Below, one piece after another: positions 11,401 through 25,224 of a stretch of DNA of 64,000 bases. Location of the stretch: NCBI RefSeq assembly GCF_030253575.1, contig NC_080568.1, positions 30,841,001 through 30,905,000 of the forward strand, given 5' to 3'. Origin of the DNA: Rhododendron vialii. Its lineage: Eukaryota > Streptophyta > Magnoliopsida > Ericales > Ericaceae. The first letter of the stretch is position 1; each line of letters opens with the position of its first letter. The translations under genes and the position numbers were made by a program. The notes beneath the pieces are model-generated. The model did no database searches. It worked only from the letters and a program-made list of their open reading frames with translations, and had not been told where the DNA came from.

Positions 11401-14400
11401 GGAGTTGGTGCACAGCATTCCCAAGTACGTATTCAATTCTTATATGTTGGTAGCCTGCTTCATATTCTTTGGTTTCCTTGTGTTTGTAGCTACGGCAAAG
11501 CATTACGGAGATAGATATTTTATGGGGTATAAATTTGGATCAGTTGAATACACTAGTCCATGATCTAGTGAGGCTTTCTACAGTCCACATAAATTGTTGA
11601 ACCAATGGAAGAGGAAAGGTCTATATTGCAATGCGCATTGATACTTTGGAATGTCTCTCGAACTAAATGTGCTCCCATTAAATGCATCAAGAAGAATTTA
11701 GTTGGTTGAATGTTCATGTTTTGTCCATAGTCTTGCACAAGTACGAGTTTTCTCTCTACACTAGGTAAACATTTCATAGTGGGACTGGCAAACCAGAGTG
11801 CACAAGATCCCTTGTTACCATTTACTTTCATGGAGAAGCTTATCAACAGATATCATATGATTAATAGAAAATGTAAGTAGAATTCAAACATCCATGTGAC
11901 ATGCCTTAATTTTAGGAAGTGGAAGGTCTTAAATTGACAAGTCGTGACCTAAAAAGAAGCAGAAAAATAGAAGAAAATGTCTTGAATGGTGTGTCTGATG
12001 GTTTAACAAGCATCTCTTTGGTTGAGGATACATTTTTCATTACTTGTTCTTAAACAGATTCGTAAGTTCAGTTCTTCAGACTGAATCTATATCTTTTGAC
12101 TGGTTTTGTGCAGTGTTATGCAGCATGGTATGGTTCCTGTCCAGGATTAAAGGTGCTGACTCCATACTCATCAGAAGATGCTAGGGGCTTGCTAAAAGCT
12201 GCTATAAGGGACCCAGACCCGGTTGTTTTCCTTGAAAATGAGTTGCTGTAAGTATTAAGGCGCATTATGATTTTGACGAGTTTTCTAAGCAGAGCAAAGT
12301 CAGTGGTGTGGATCTGATTGTATCCTACAGGTATGGCGAGTCCTTTCCTGTTTCAGCAGAGGTTTTGGATTCTAGTTTCTGTCTTCCTATAGGGAAAGCT
12401 AAGGTACTTTTCTCTTGACATTATTATCGTTTATTTTCGTCATCGACTACTGTGATCCTTGCTCACTTCTTAGTTATTGGCAGATAGAACGTGAAGGTAA
12501 ACATGTGACCATTACTGCTTTCTCCAAGATGGTTGGTTATGCTCTCAAGGTTAGTCATTCTTTTCTCATGTGAGGTCGGACGCTCTGAGTGACTAACCAT
12601 GTTAATAGTTTATGTTTTTATTTAACCATAGAGCAATCTTTTTTCTTCCATTGTGGTTGCAAAGAACAGATTAGGAGGTTGAAAATGCTAAATCCTGCAT
12701 GGGTCTGGTCACGCAGGGTAGAAGTGCACTGTGCACTGTAGACGATGCTTTTACATTTTCCTGAAATGTTATTCGTGACTTTTTTGTTGTCTTCCCCTGC
12801 ATAGGATGGAAGGAAATAATTTTGAAGGATACTGAAGTACTCGGTTCTAATTGATACTTTAGACCACTAGGTACAACAACAGGAAATACACGTCTTCTCT
12901 GCAAAATTATGGAACCTGTTTGTTTCATATACTGGAATCCGGATTCAAAGTGGTGCTTATGAAGTCAGGGATCCTGAAATGCAACTTTTGATGGTTGACA
13001 ATAAGAAATAGAAAACATAGCTACCATGTCCACATGCACGCTTTAGCCTTAAGATTACTGCTACCAAAACCGAACTTGGACTTAATTTTGATCCTACAAG
13101 ATTACTGCTACCATAACTGGACTCGGCTTAATTTTGATCCTACACTACAGTCACGGTGGTAGAGATGCTCCTGACATCCGAGAGCCTAAGTTATTATCTG
13201 GCTCTTGCAGAATGGACAATTCATTTTTATTTTTCTTTACGAGCATAGTCTTTTTTGTAGTGCTTAAAGCAGATAACGATATCCATGTCTAATGGGAGAA
13301 TGCGTTAGTAATGCTTGCATTTCTACGTAACCATTGGTCAAAGCTCAGAAACTCTCTTAGTCTCTTTTCTTGCATTTTATGCATATGAAGTATAGACACT
13401 GTTGATTCTCTGCCTTTGTTTGGCCTTGCATTATTGAAAAAGAAAGCGTGATGCCACCTCTATCCTATGGTGTTTGCTGTACGCCAAACTTTTTGTAGAA
13501 TTTTATCCTTCTGTTTTTTGGTTTCTCGAAAGTGTTCAACTTAAATTGCTAGCATTTAACCCGTCTTTTTTTCTTCTTTTGGTAACAACATAATTGGTAT
13601 CATGCTCAGGCAGCTGAAATTCTTGCCAAGGAAGGAATTAGTGCTGAGGTAACTTGTAAATTTCAAACTTGCTTCCTTGAAGGGGTTTGCAAAATTAATG
13701 TGTAGAGGTTTTCTGCTATGGTATTTTGAAAAAGTGATTGCTTCTCTTTTCTGTACAGGTTATAAATCTCCGCTCAATACGCCCACTTGATAGAGCTGCA
13801 ATCAATGCTTCTGTCAGAAAAACCAATAGACTCGTAACTGTTGAAGAAGGATTCCCTCAACATGGTGTTGGTGCTGAGATATGGTAACCTTCTTTTCACC
13901 ACACAAAGTCTTCTCTCTCTCCCTAACATGCTTCCAGTCCTTTGCTAAATGAATTTTGCATCAAACGGTGTTTGTTGCTTTTGACAGTGCATCTGTTGTT
14001 GAGGAGAGTTTTGAGTATCTTGATGCACCTGTGGAGAGGATTTCAGCAGCAGATGTTCCCATGCCTTATGCTGCAAATCTTGAGAGGATGGCGGTCCCAC
14101 AGGTTTGTCTTTTGAAAATTTCTTTGCCTTTGCTTCCAAATATTTCATGCATGGTTGCAGTGTTTGTGGAATTATCCTCAAATGGATAATTCAACTATGA
14201 AGGCAAATGGTTTGATAATCTTGTGGCTTTGCATGGGCATCCCTCGATGTATTATGTGGTTATTAATGACTGCATTTTCTGCTGTGTTTTTCTCGAAGAA
14301 ACTTGACTGAATAATCTCTAATGGTCCTTCTTGAGATCTTTACAATATGTAGTGGAATTTCCAAAAGAAAAGAATCAAAGATGCAATTGGCTAGGCAGTA

Positions 14401-15356
14401 GGCACTAGTGGAATGCCACATTTTGAACTAGGAAATGTGGAATATATATATTCCTTAACCTCCTCCAAATTTTCAATCATTTTCTTTCAGGTTAAATATC
14501 GTGTTTTCCCTCAATCTTTGGTTCAAATTATGTTATCCTCAAAGTTGTTATTTTCTATATATAGCCATCAAACTTTTACAAGCTAACCAGAACGTATGTT
14601 TCTCATGCTCGTACGCCATGATATGTGTCCAAATGTCTCCTTATTTTTAGTGTTTTGAACTGGATAATACTCTTTGGACACTTGTGTGACCCACTTACCC
14701 ATTGCTTACGCCTCCATGAACCTCATCTCAAGTTTGAAAAGAAATTACTCTGGGTGCTTCCGATTAAAATCAAAACAAGGTGTGGATTTCAACCCTATTA
14801 CTGCGTCCTCCTTAGTCTCTTTAGTTTTGGAAGTGGAGATCTGTAATCACATAGTCACGTGAAAGTTATTGACCTCAATTAGTTGATATGGAAAAAATTA
14901 GAGATGAAGTAATCAAACCTAGTGTCAACTTGCATCGGATGTGGAACTAATCAATTTAGGAATCCTTGAGAGATTAAGTAACCAAGCAATCTTTGAACTT
15001 TACGTGAAACTGACATTGGTTTGCTCTATCCCATGTTTCGCTTATTGTTACTTTCTCATAATTGTAAGCTGTTTGGTCTATACAAGACTTTAAAAGCTCA
15101 AGGACTTCGAAAAAGAAGAATCAAAGGTTGATATTGACTTTTTAAGCTCGAGGGGCACAATGATAACATATGATTATCCGTTAGATTAGAACGGCTTTTT
15201 CTTTGAAATGTGGTTGAGTTGCAGAAGTTGATTAAATTTTCGAGCTGCTAACACAATTTCCCTGGCTTTTGGACATATATTGAATAGATTGAGGATATTG
15301 TACGTGCAGCGAAGAGAGCCTGTTACAGATCTGTTCCAATGGCTGCAACTGCTTAA
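8450..15356 (+). CDS. PDHB: Pyruvate dehydrogenase E1 component subunit beta, mitochondrial
   Basis: Fourteen exons: 8450-8500, 8604-8663, 9560-9640, 9743-9769, 9881-9943, 10085-10171, 11299-11424, 12114-12247, 12331-12403, 12484-12549, 13610-13648, 13759-13883, 13988-14102 and 15288-15356. All join at GT/AG without a frame break to give 371 aa, against about 363 in Arabidopsis MAB1. Residues 1-37 form an Arg/Ser-rich presequence ending near RSYSSGAKE. The transketolase-like pyrimidine-binding domain follows, with [33 protein letters not shown] and [15 protein letters not shown], then the C-terminal domain with [27 protein letters not shown] and [11 protein letters not shown]. With E1-alpha it decarboxylates pyruvate using thiamine diphosphate in the mitochondrial matrix. 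One local difference is GVGAEIC where Arabidopsis has Cys in the second motif position. Gene and product are certain; exon edges are very likely. Confidence 0.96.
13051..13143. repeat. 47-bp tandem duplication in a PDHB intron
   Basis: Units at 13051-13097 and 13098-13143 share AAGATTACTGCTACCA and CTTAATTTTGATCCTAC with a few mismatches. They lie in the intron between coding exons 10 and 11. Confidence 0.7.
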
Positions 15357-15670
15357 GATTGCCGAGAAATGCCCTGAATCGTCTTGTTTTTTTCTCTCTC
15401 AACATTCTCTTGTATGTGCAACTTATTCTTTATCCACCTTTTTGCGGTGTTCCCCAACCTCCTCCTCCCTTCACCCTGGGAAATTTGAAAAAGGCCTTCA
15501 ATGGCTTATGTACACTTCATTTGGGAAATTTGGAAAGTTTTTGCATGGAAAAAATTAGGAGTTTTGATGATTTTTCTCCAGCATTTAGTTGGTGGATGAA
15601 TCTTGTGCTATTTCTCTGCTAAAGAAGGCATGGCATTCAGACCAGCAAACTGAATATGACTTGGCCGTTG

Positions 15671-15671
15671 G

Positions 15672-15719
<48 letters not shown>
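15671..15719. repeat. Compound (TC)n(CA)n microsatellite in the PDHB 3' region
   Basis: About 13 TC units run into about 11 CA units, 315 bp after the stop codon and just before candidate AATAAA signals. It is therefore probably in the 3' UTR. The small frames on both strands here are repeat-driven. Confidence 0.85.
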
Positions 15720-15721
<2 letters not shown>

Positions 15722-15786
15722 GCGCATGTGTATATGCAGAGATGTGTGATAAAACTCGAGTTGAACCAATCCTTTAAAAGAGTCCT

Positions 15787-15824
15787 AATAAATGGATCTG
15801 GGATGGAAGCTTGCATCGAATAAA
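15787..15824 (+). terminator. Candidate polyadenylation signals for PDHB
   Basis: Two AATAAA hexamers occur at 15787-15792 and 15819-15824, about 430-470 bp after the stop codon. Plant poly-A signals are loose, so this is only a likely site. Confidence 0.4.
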
Positions 15825-15829
15825 GGCTT

Positions 15830-17038
15830 AAATTGTGAACTCGCAATCCATCCAATTTCAGTCTCGGGTGTGGTGGTTAACTGTGACACCTAAGTGATAC
15901 AAGTTTTTGAGCATAACCATCCTCAGAAAATGGATGGAAGGTTGCCGAAGAGGTGTTATGCACATGGCTGAATTTAGTGTCCTTTCTAAATTAAGGTCGT
16001 AACATTATCCATCTGCAGCTCTGCTACAAACCTCATCATTACTAGAAAGACAAATTTTCTTGCATTTCCAAACTCATTTGTTCTTCTTTTTTTTGCTTTT
16101 CTCTATCATTTTCTCCTTTGCTAAGGGGGCTTTTCCGGTAAGCTAGAAGTTGTTTTATTTACTATTTATAGTCAAGTTGTTTCAAGTTGGTTAGAAGAAA
16201 ATATGTTGAATGTTGTTTAGTGAAAACAACATAACTTTTGGCAAAAACAATTAGTTTGGTGTGAACAACTTCACAAAAGCTGATAAGTTGTAGCGAAAAA
16301 TGTTAGTAGAAATGGGGCCTAAACCAACCCCCCATCCTCAAAACACGGCCTTAGTGTAGGCAGGCTCAATATTTTTGTAATTTCCCTCGACCAATAGAGC
16401 TGATTTGCAGCACAAACTACTTGACAGTACTACCTCAACTCCAAAATGCTTGTCCAGACTGCAAAACAATAACTTTAAAATACGATTTTTTTTCAACAAT
16501 TTACTAGTTGCAATGAGTTTTTTTTTATTTTTTTATTTTGACTTATCAAAAAAAAAAAGAGTTCTTTTAATTCTTAGAAAAGATGTATGATTTTATAGTT
16601 ATCGTTTTGCGAACCGGACAGAAATTTCGGGACATAGGGAGTATTTAACGTTGCAAACCAGCGCCCCAACCTATGATAACCTCCTTTGCCAAGGAAAAAA
16701 ACCCCTTCTTTTACCACACACACACAAAAAAAAAAAAAAAAGGAAAGAAAGAAACTTAAGTCCCTCGAATAAACAGGAGCCAATAGAAGGAAACTTTTCA
16801 TTCCATGGGAATTTAGCCACTACTAATTTCAAAGAACTGTACAAAAGAGTGTGATTTCATTTCGCACATTATACACTTTAGTTCCTCGAATTCCTCTTGT
16901 TTGGAGTTTATACAAAATGGTTATACTGGTAAATCTCAGTAAACCTGGAGCGATATGAACAAATATCCATTTTACGGACAAGGGAAGAGGAAAATACCTA
17001 ATCCAAACAAAATTTGTAGCCCCTCCAATACTTGCTCT
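15830..17038. other. Convergent intergenic region between PDHB and the kinase gene
   Basis: No gene seen. It holds 3'-end sequence of both convergent genes, poly-A/T tracts at 16519-16559 and 16727-16741, and a degenerate Stowaway-like end near 16610-16645. Frames at 16405, 16574 and 16651 are low-complexity. Confidence 0.5.
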
Positions 17039-20000
17039 CTACCTTCTGCTGGGGAAAACCTCCGAAGCTGATCCTTTATTTTTCCATCTGAAATCCACTG
17101 ATAGTGCACCTGCGGACGGAATGAAGGCACGAATAAATCTCCGTGATGTCTGGCCGCCCTCTCTTTTTGTTTTCCTCTTCTTAGAAGGCCCAACTGTGGC
17201 TGCAGTCTCACTGACGGCCCCTGATGACTTTGAGTCCTTTGATGAGACAAAGGACGCATCAGATGTACCAACAAACGAAATAGGGCCATTAAGCGATTTA
17301 TCCAGCGTGTGTCCAACTGCTCCGTCCTGATGGGGAGGGGGGAATTTCTCGCTCTTGCTCTTAGTATTTGGTTGGTTCAGAACTCTCCACCGCTGGAGAT
17401 CAACAAACGAAACCATAGTGACAACAATAATCAGCGGAAAGGGTGGACTGTTGAGTGCAGCATGAATTTAAAACGAGCCCAATCGGAAATTAATTCACTA
17501 ATAGAAATCTCAAAGAACACATCCAAAACGTGTTGGATTTGTGGAGCTTGAGTCATATGGGAAAACTAACCAACTCGTTTGTAAAACCAGCTCCGCTTTG
17601 AGTTGTCCAGGGCTTGCAGAGGGGCAACGAGCCCTTGCCCATAGGTGGTTCAGCAAAATTTCTTTTGAGTACTAAGGATATTAAGAAACTTTTATACAAG
17701 CCCCAGCATAAATGCTGCCTATTGATTCCTTCATCTGATGATCTTGTGAACATAGGTGTATGCCGTGGACGTGTGCAATCTTGCCTAACCACTTCAATCT
17801 GTGTTGTGCTTTTTTGTAGTAGTTGGTTCTTCTCCGTGCTATTGTGTATGTGAGTTTAGTTCGTCACCTAACGGGATGATGCGGCAGTGGCACTTTGAGG
17901 TTATGAGCCATGTGGAGGGTATTTTCGGTTGTACCCAATACAAGGCAACATCGTGCTGTACAAGATTTTAGGGTAAAAATCTATTTGTATAGCATTACCA
18001 TTGAATTAGGAACTTGGTAGACGAAGCTAGAAAACTTACACAGAACAAATAGAAAGAAGGAACTTGTGTAACTTACATCCAAGTTTGCTGGAAGCTCTGC
18101 ATTGGCTTCTGGAGCTGGGATTGCCCGGCTACCTCGATCCCGGGGTCTTATTCTTCTGTTTCCATCCACGACACTAGATTTCCCACTTAAACCTCTTTGC
18201 CTGTAGAGGAGAAGGGAGACAAAATCTTTAAGCATGTCCCAAATCTGCACAGAAAAAATTTTAAGCAAGGAAGAAACAAAACCTTCTTGCTTCTTCATCC
18301 CTCAATTTCACATCCCTTTCTTTGCTGGGAGGATATTTTGGTAAACTTGATGGCTCACAAGCATAAGGCTCAGTCGTAAAGAACTGTACAAAGAGATAAG
18401 TTTCTATCAAATCATTTTGTCCATCAATGATATTGAACAGTGTACCAAATTAGAACAATATGCTTTTGCGATCCGGGAAACTTTGTCAAGCAAATTTATT
18501 ACACTAGGCAAAGTGCAGACACCACATGTTTTAAGTACTCTGTAGGGTTCATATTACAACCAAGTAGCACATAGTTTCTAATGATCCATAACTGGCACTA
18601 ATACTCATGCTTGACATGCATTCTTCTCTCTATTAATAAGCAAGAAGAAAAGAAAAGAAGACATTCATTCTTCATTCATCTATAATGACAATTGGGATAT
18701 AATCCCACAAGGATAATCTGCAAAAGGGGTTCTTATGGCATAAAAGAAACGGCTGCTAGCCTGCTACATCATTTATACCACTTCTCAGCACAAAATGGGT
18801 GTACACCCAAAAAATTTACCACCAAAAATTTTACTCTTAAAGTATAATTTTAAGAGTCAAGTGAGAAATGAGAAAAATCGAGACATAATTCCCCAAACGA
18901 CCAAAAATGGAACCTTTCCAATGTTGGTCTCCGGCCCACGGACCTATTGGCATGGTCCACATCAATCTGAGCAATGATGAGTCCAAAAATGAAAGATTCT
19001 TGTTTTAAGAGTTTCTTGTGATTCCACAACTAATACATGGCCCACAGCACGATAAGACTTGGGTTGAAGATCCTTTTTGAGTTCAATGACCAAGCCTATT
19101 GAATCAAACATTTTTTGGATGAATAAGCCCATGGACGATCATAAATAGTTTCTGCTAGTTCTATTCTAGGTTCAAGAAATCTTGCTCTGGGATTGCTACA
19201 ACGAAAAAGCTTCACCTTAAATTACGTTGAAAAATATACTCCCTCCGTCCCAAATTAGATGTCAATTTTTGATATTCGTCCCAATTTCAATTTCTTACAT
19301 CTTTCAATATGGATCTCAAAAAATATGCAATATGGATCTTGTCTGATAGTTCTTGATTAGTTCTATTATACAAAATTTTCAAACTCATGAAAAACATTAT
19401 AGATTGAAAGATATAAGCGATAAAAAATGACACGAGTTTCAAAAATTGTCATCCTTTTTGGGGCGGAGGGAGTAACAATTTATCCACTCAACTAAAGTTG
19501 ACCTGCTAAAATCAAAAAATTTGTCCCTTAGCAAAAATAACCTTTTATTGAAGATTGAGTTCTTTTCTGCTGTTATTATAAAGGAGGGTGGAGTGGGCTC
19601 TGATTTTCTGAAAGTTTCCTTACATGTCTAAGAGAATCAGCCCTTCCGAGTCCATCCCCAAAAGTTCCCAGTGGAAAGGTTCAGACTGTACAACTGTGAC
19701 TTAGTTTAAAAAGCGACCCAAATCATAATCCTTTTTGGCTGAAAACCAGGTGAGAAAAGGAAAAGGTACCGTAAGTTTGCAATCATTAGAAAACATCATA
19801 TGGTGACAACTGGTGAGATCACCAGATTCCATGCGGACAATGTGGAAAACATCAATGTATGAAGTAATCAGCAGATAGAAAAGAGTTATCCTTTGTTTCT
19901 AGGAAATGTTGCTGAACAAGTATAGATACTCACTTCGCTATTTAGTGCTGCAGTGGCAGAACCTCGTTCATCGGGGTCAATTGCAAGAAGAGTTTCAATC

Positions 20001-23000
20001 AGAGGGAGAGAAGGAGGAGGAAAACTTTTGAAGGTTTCTGAGATGCAACTCTTGTATGGCTGTTGTGGCTTGAAAAGAGTTGAGTTTGGCAACTTGGATT
20101 TCTTCCAATATTCCTCAGATGGGGACCCACATAACTTAAATATCTTGTGCAGTTGCTCAACCTAGGGATGAAAAGAATATAATTGGTAAATTCAAACCGA
20201 CTGTTGTAACTCGTACAAAAGAAAAAAGAAAATAACATGGCAAGCAAATAAATTGCCCAAATAAGGTATAATCAATCAAAGTCAGAGATTAAAACAGTCA
20301 AATCAGAATAAAGCTTTAAACATAACACAATATTTCTTACGAACTCACAAGGTACTGAGAATTCTCATGGTAGTGTTGCATTTTCCTCTAAGGCTCTAAA
20401 CTACAACATGTGGACAGGACACTCATCTGACTTTCCTAAACAGGTCAAACTAGCATTGGACAAGGCAAGGCCATAATTAATACTCATACAAGTGTAAAAG
20501 AAATTAAATGAATCTGTTTGGATTAATCAAAATGTCATTTACACATTCATTAGAGAAAAAATTCCCAAAAATACACTAATTTTAGTATCTTCTGTCACCT
20601 GACCATTCTTTGATCTTAGGATAATAGCAGACAAATTCAATCAAAGATCCAATGTCAAGGCATCATATGTTGTCGGACAGATAGGAGCTATAATAGATGC
20701 TTGCTTAAAGTGCATATGCAGTAAATGCAAAATTGTCTCCTAATTAAAAAGGATTATTCAAAAGCCAAGACTCATAAGAATGTTCATCAGGTCACAAACT
20801 AAAAACCTAAATTATTTTTCTCTCAAGCAGGATTACGCAATGGTTCTTTACATTCAAGACAATGATTGATACAAATAAACATGTTCAGAACATGTCAGTC
20901 AAAAGGAAGTCATTGTAGCGGCCATGGACTCAATAAAGCACACACATAAACGTACCTCTGTTCTCCCAGGCATTATTGGTCTCCCAGCAAGTAACTCCGC
21001 CAAAATGCATCCAGCGCTCCACAGGTCCACACCAACACCATAATAAGTGGCCCCGAGAAGTAGCTCTGGCGGACGATACCAAAGGGTGACAACCCGACTT
21101 GTCATTGGTTGCTTGCGATCAGGATCATAGAAAGAAGCTAGTCCAAAATCAGCTATTTTCAGAATCCCGTCATTGTCAATAAGCAAATTGGAACCTTTGA
21201 TATCGCGGTGCAATACACCATTCATGTGGCAGTGCTCAAGCCCAGATAACAACTGTTTCATAAACAATTTGATCTGCAACATGAAACATACAAGGGGTAA
21301 AATCTCATCTATGAAAGCTCTACTTAATCAACTTCGGACATAAACAAATAGGCAGCTAAGAAAGGACAGCATCTAGAAGATGAAAAATGAAGAGGTTGTA
21401 CTTTGATTAACGAAGAGAAAAGCAAGTCCATTCCCATCTTTTAGCAATTAGCACAAGGTCCAACAACACATTCACGAAATCCAGACATGACTAGGCAACG
21501 TGTCTGTTGTGAAAAGAAAAAATACTCTCTCTGCAATGTTTCCCTCGTGGTAAGAGAAATCCTATTTTACAACACAACACCATCCCCATAATTTCCTGCA
21601 TCCCATCAAACCAAATGTGGTGTTTACCTCAAGCTGTTAACCAGCCCCCACAAGCATTGGAGATAATCCTATTAGCACGTGCAGCTATCTAGTCTTATGA
21701 ATGATGCGCCAGAAAATCAATTTCCTTACTCGTATCTAGAAACTCTCTCTCAATATTGTAGACCGGCTTAGATGTTTATATAGCTCATAACTCCGTCAGT
21801 CCAGATATACACATTCTCTCAAGTAATCAAGTAAAGGTAATGGTCCACATTATTCTGTGTTGCACACAATGAAGAGAAACGTCTGAACCACAAATAATGT
21901 GTAGAGCAATGGAACATGGGAGACGGAGGGAACTCTTTCTCGTAGAAATGAACTTTTTCAGACCAAAAAGTAAAATTCATCCTACTAAACAGTAGAGTAA
22001 TGGCAAAGCAAGGTATGAGATGATATTGCTCGCTATACTTGAACACAAGAAAATTCCCATCCCAGCACCCTCACAGCAGCAGATCTTTTCCTATGGATAT
22101 CTGTTAGTTAGACTTGTCCCATATCGCTCATCTAAGCCACCCAAGCTTGGTTAATAAATTCTAGAGGCTACTCCACCTATTGCCAATTGGTTTTAGGTTG
22201 GAACCCTCCAAGAAATCTAACATGGTATCAGAGCTAGGTCTTAGGTGGCCTCACCTCTCGTGGGAAAGTCTCTGTCGCCCGAGTCAGTCAACTAGCTCCT
22301 GGTCAGTCACCTCCACGTGCATCCGAGCTGCACGTGAGGGGGAGTGTTAGTTAGACTTGTCCCATATCGCTCATCTAAGCCACCCAAGCTTGATTAATAA
22401 ATTCTAGAGGCTACTCCACCTATTGCCAATTGGTTTTAGGTTGGAACCCTCCAAGAAATCTAACATACCGCTAGAATATAGTCTTAAGAAAAAGTGACTG
22501 AACCAACACTGTCAAACTTTACTTTAAAGAGATGAACTGCAGATTTTCAAACACACAATAAAAAAAAGTTTGCTATTGCAAAATGATGCACGTTAAGAAA
22601 ATAGACTAATATATCGGACAATAATTGGCACATATACAGCAAGGCTTGGAAATTCTACACAAAAGAAATGAAAGGGGCTGCACGATTAGAAGGAAAAAGG
22701 GAACCCAACACATTGTGTATCATAAATTGATTTTTACAGCCAATCTCTTGAGTGATTGAATAAGCGAGTTTTCATATATATTAGTTTTATCCCTACAGAT
22801 CTTACATTCTCGGAAGTCACATCATCTACTAGCAGAATTATCACTAGAATTATCAATAAAGGCTCATGCACTGGGCTCCCTTGTCAGCGGATTGCCAAGG
22901 CCTTGACTCCCAGCCCGGGCTATTGACCCACCTTTATTAAAACCCAGAATTCATTAGGAGGGAAGCAACTCAAGTGCATCCCATTTCTCCCCTTTGATGC

Positions 23001-24587
23001 TCTATGTATACCTGGTAGACAATTCCCTCCCCGAGGACAGAATTCCATGGTAGAGAAGACTGAAACAAGAACTGAGCCATGAGGGACTGCATTAAATATA
23101 GCAAAAGAAAGGGCCTGCTGATACGGGAGGTAGGGAGGTGATACTAGTTATCAGGTAATAGAGAGGCCAGGCCTGTAAAATGCCCCCTTCTTAGGGTTTG
23201 GATGCTCAATGAGACAAGATACCATCTACCATATTATAGCAATACAGGCTAGTAATTCTAGAGAGAAAAAAAGGTTGCATGGAACAGTCGTCTCTAGCCT
23301 GTAACAAAGGAACAGCGAACTGCTGTAAACCATCCCAAAGATACACTAAATGAAGCTGTAATTAGAGTTTGCTAAATAATTAGCAGCGAGATTACAATAA
23401 AAGAGGATATTGCAAAGTAAAAAAATGTGAAGACCCTATATGTGGGTTCTGCGGAGTGTGAAATCCCACCGAATTTACATCCCCAGGTCAATGTAACATA
23501 TCATCACAAGCCCCCACTATAATGACCATTGAAATACTGCATTGGATACCCACAGTAGGCATGGACCCCACGACCTAGAAAAGTCTACTACTGACATGAA
23601 AACATAAAACAAGCAAAACTAAAAGACAAATACTAGGCAACTAGAAAAACTCATGAACCTAACAATGAAAACAAGAAGAACTAAAAGAAAAAAGTGAGCG
23701 TAATAAAATATCCCAATGACGAAAACAAAAAAATTTACAAAGTACCATCTTGTAGAATTTAAAGTCTTCTGATTAAAGAAACTCAAAAGCACTTTCCCTT
23801 AACTTTCGAAAACAAAAATTACTCTTGCTTTTTGCTTACACTATCAAAAGGAAAAAATGCACTTTCCAAAATGCAACCAGACAAACTGCACCCTCTTAAG
23901 AGCAGCAGACAACAACTTTATACAAAATTCTCAAATTCCAATTACTTCCACACAATCAAGGAAATAGTTTCAATTACTGAGACATGGGTTTGACAATCAC
24001 CTGTGGCTCCGTGAACTTCTGGCAAGCGGCAAGACCGGAGAGATCATGTTCCATGTACTCAAATACAAGGTATAGACTTGAAGACATTCTCGACGTGACA
24101 AGGCCTTCAAGCTTTATAACATTAGGATGATCCAGCTTTCTCAAAATAATTATCTCTCGTGCCATGAACTTCAGGCTCTCTGGCTCTAAATTATCACACC
24201 TAACTTTCTTCAATGCCACAATCTTCCCTGTAATCAAATCCCTAGCTTTATATACATTGCTATACGTCCCTTGCCCAATCTAAACATACAAAAGCATCAC
24301 CTGATGTCAGAAAATTATCAAACACATGGAGTGTTAATACAAATATACACGGAGCTACCATATACCATTGATTCGTATAGCCATTTTATATAACTGCACA
24401 AGTGGCTCGATGTTATTCATTCCGAGTATAATCAATTTTACATTTTGTATACATGTTGAGGGACGTCCAACCAATTGTAATATTATCAACATAGTCAACG
24501 CTAGCTCATGACCTGCGCTAACTAGGACTTCCTCGTTGAAGATCAACAATTGCAATGATCTATCTCCACCACGATGATATTTCGCAT

Positions 24588-24621
<34 letters not shown>

Positions 24622-25224
24622 ATTAAGTACATCACATGTTGTCTAACCATTGTAATACAAGGCGGCGGTGATATTACAGTGACACTACAATTGGTTGGAC
24701 GTTACTTAACATGTTTAGATAATGTAAAATTTGGACTCCCCATCTACTCGCGGTGAGATTGAGAGTCCCGAGATTAGTTGAGCTACGTGCCTGGACACCC
24801 CGAGTCATCAAAAAAATATAAGACGGCGATAAAAATCGGTGATATACAGAGTTTCTCATATATAATCAGTGTCTCTATATCAAATCATAGTTCGATTTAG
24901 GGATTTATGACTCTATACCTTATCGAGTTTCTCGAAGGTATTGGCGCGACGAGGAGTCCAGTCCTTGACGGCGTCGCCGGCGACTTCGCACAGCCACGCC
25001 GGCCAGCCTTGGCTGGCCTTCGATCCCCACGCCGGCTTCCCCTTCGCCGCGGCACCACCGGCGACCTGATTCCGTTCTCTCTCTACATCCTTCTTAACCC
25101 TAACATCACCGTCCCTACTGGATTCGCCCAGCTTATTATCCACGACGCTCCGTCGGGTCTGAGTAGATCCGGATTGCCTCCGCCGGCTCTCCCCGGCCGC
25201 GGCCTTGCCGAACACGCAGCCCAT
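17039..25224 (-). CDS. CDK-like Ser/Thr protein kinase with N-myristoylation signal (At5g50860/IBS1-type)
   Basis: Seven exons on the minus strand: 25224-24919, 24279-24001, 21273-20956, 20161-19934, 18383-18283, 18200-18077 and 17392-17039 (stop), giving 569 aa. MGCVFGK at the N-terminus predicts Gly2 myristoylation and Cys3 palmitoylation. A WPAWL..VAGDAV.DWTPRRA linker precedes the kinase domain. The kinase has the P-loop [12 protein letters not shown] (103-114), Lys126 in [13 protein letters not shown] (217-224, catalytic Asp219), DFGLA (237-241), [12 protein letters not shown] and [17 protein letters not shown], and looks active. The C-terminal tail contains the family motif [14 protein letters not shown] and basic patches. 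The family is plant CDK-related kinases, probably membrane-tethered, close to IBS1 and At5g50860. Introns 3-4 kb long hold a TRIM and a Stowaway. The acceptor of the last exon is the least certain boundary. Confidence 0.92.
19237..19474. mobile_element. Stowaway-type MITE (234 bp) in a kinase intron
   Basis: Element 19239-19472 runs from CTCCCTCCGTCCCAAATTAG to GGGGCGGAGGGAG with TA on each side. It is in the intron between exons 19934-20161 and 18283-18383. Confidence 0.85.
22102..22465 (+). mobile_element. Complete TRIM retroelement (364 bp) with 121-bp LTRs
   Basis: LTR1 is 22102-22222 and LTR2 is 22345-22465. Both begin TGTTAGTTAG and end ATCTAACA, and by eye they differ at one base (GGTTAATAAA versus GATTAATAAA). 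A primer-binding site TGGTATCAGAGC, complementary to initiator tRNA-Met, directly follows LTR1 at 22223-22234. A purine tract GTGAGGGGGAG precedes LTR2. The 122-bp interior cannot encode protein. This is a terminal-repeat retrotransposon in miniature sitting in the kinase intron between exons 24001-24279 and 20956-21273. The flanking 4-bp duplication (TATC/TACC) is imperfect. Confidence 0.92.
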
